From Lachnospiraceae bacterium (GTDB lineage Bacteria; Bacillota; Clostridia; Lachnospirales; Lachnospiraceae): a DNA stretch of 32,504 nt. The stretch is taken from contig CAJSZQ010000039.1 of the NCBI GenBank assembly GCA_910574185.1, forward strand, positions 1-32,504. Reading direction: 5' to 3'. A program made the position numbers and the translations under genes. The notes under the pieces were generated by a model. It had not been told where the DNA came from, made no database searches, and saw only the letters and a list, made by a program, of their open reading frames with translations. Positions 32,476-32,504 of the stretch are shown piece after piece (the stretch's first letter is position 1; the number at the start of each line of letters is the position of its first letter).

Positions 32476-32504
32476 ATGGCAAGACCTAAAACATATATTA
32501 TTAA
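32476..32504 (+). CDS. Start of an unidentified gene, cut by the window edge
   Basis: An ATG at 32476 opens MARPKTYII and runs off the end; an in-frame ATG also lies at 32461. Starts of this kind are common in TetR-type regulators, but nine residues cannot decide. TATACT near 32445 may be its -10 box. Confidence 0.35.

Overview
The window is a stretch of chromosome from a spore-forming Clostridia, most likely a Lachnospiraceae. This rests on an alpha/beta small acid-soluble spore protein, a YlbJ-type sporulation membrane protein, the Firmicutes gene orders rpmB-yloU-yloV(fakA)-recG and rsmD-coaD-ylbJ, RecU, a HisZ/short-HisG histidine system and moderate GC. I cannot name the genus. Almost all genes lie on the + strand; ylbJ and one chemotaxis receptor lie on the - strand.

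Layout. Positions 1-3148 hold a possible insertion-sequence end, then a sigma-A promoter with a Rex-like operator driving a fusion of an HPr phosphocarrier domain to D-lactate dehydrogenase, then a lactate permease: a fermentative lactate unit. Positions 3149-8719 hold rpmB, yloU, fakA, recG and a spore protein gene. Positions 9014-11818 hold rsmD, coaD, a coiled-coil protein and convergent ylbJ. Positions 12011-21426 hold the dipeptidase pepD, an M23 peptidase and a run of RNA-modification and housekeeping genes (NSUN-type methyltransferase, RsuA- and RluA-type pseudouridine synthases, HAD phosphatase, YgiQ radical SAM protein, an unknown membrane protein, recU). Positions 21739-26973 are a histidine operon (hisZ, G, D, B and a three-domain HisIE) behind a consensus promoter; hisA, hisF, hisH and hisC are not here. 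Positions 27044-30335 hold a small membrane protein, a lipoprotein and a methyl-accepting chemotaxis protein. Positions 30944-32504 hold an ABM-like small protein, an apparent stub of a DUF3795-like gene, a WYL regulator and the start of another gene.

The most unusual content is intergenic. At least nine palindromic elements of related types sit between the genes. Three are 239 bp (3189-3427, 8736-8974, 30676-30914) and a distant relative of 215 bp lies at 21435-21649. They share a complex hairpin in which loops and joints are conserved while several helices are rewritten with compensating changes on both sides, the signature of a selected nucleic-acid structure. One copy is bordered by an 8-bp direct repeat, suggesting mobility. 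Smaller relatives (about 144, 131, 79, 60 and 32 bp) share the end motif GTAACAGTTCA; one lies between the Shine-Dalgarno sequence and start codon of the M23 peptidase, and another supplies the stop codon of the lactate permease.

Two protein fusions also stand out: HPr with D-lactate dehydrogenase, where the HPr keeps His15 but has Asn in place of regulatory Ser46, and a catalytically degenerate HisF-like barrel in front of HisI-HisE. All functional statements are from reading the sequence; no database search was run.
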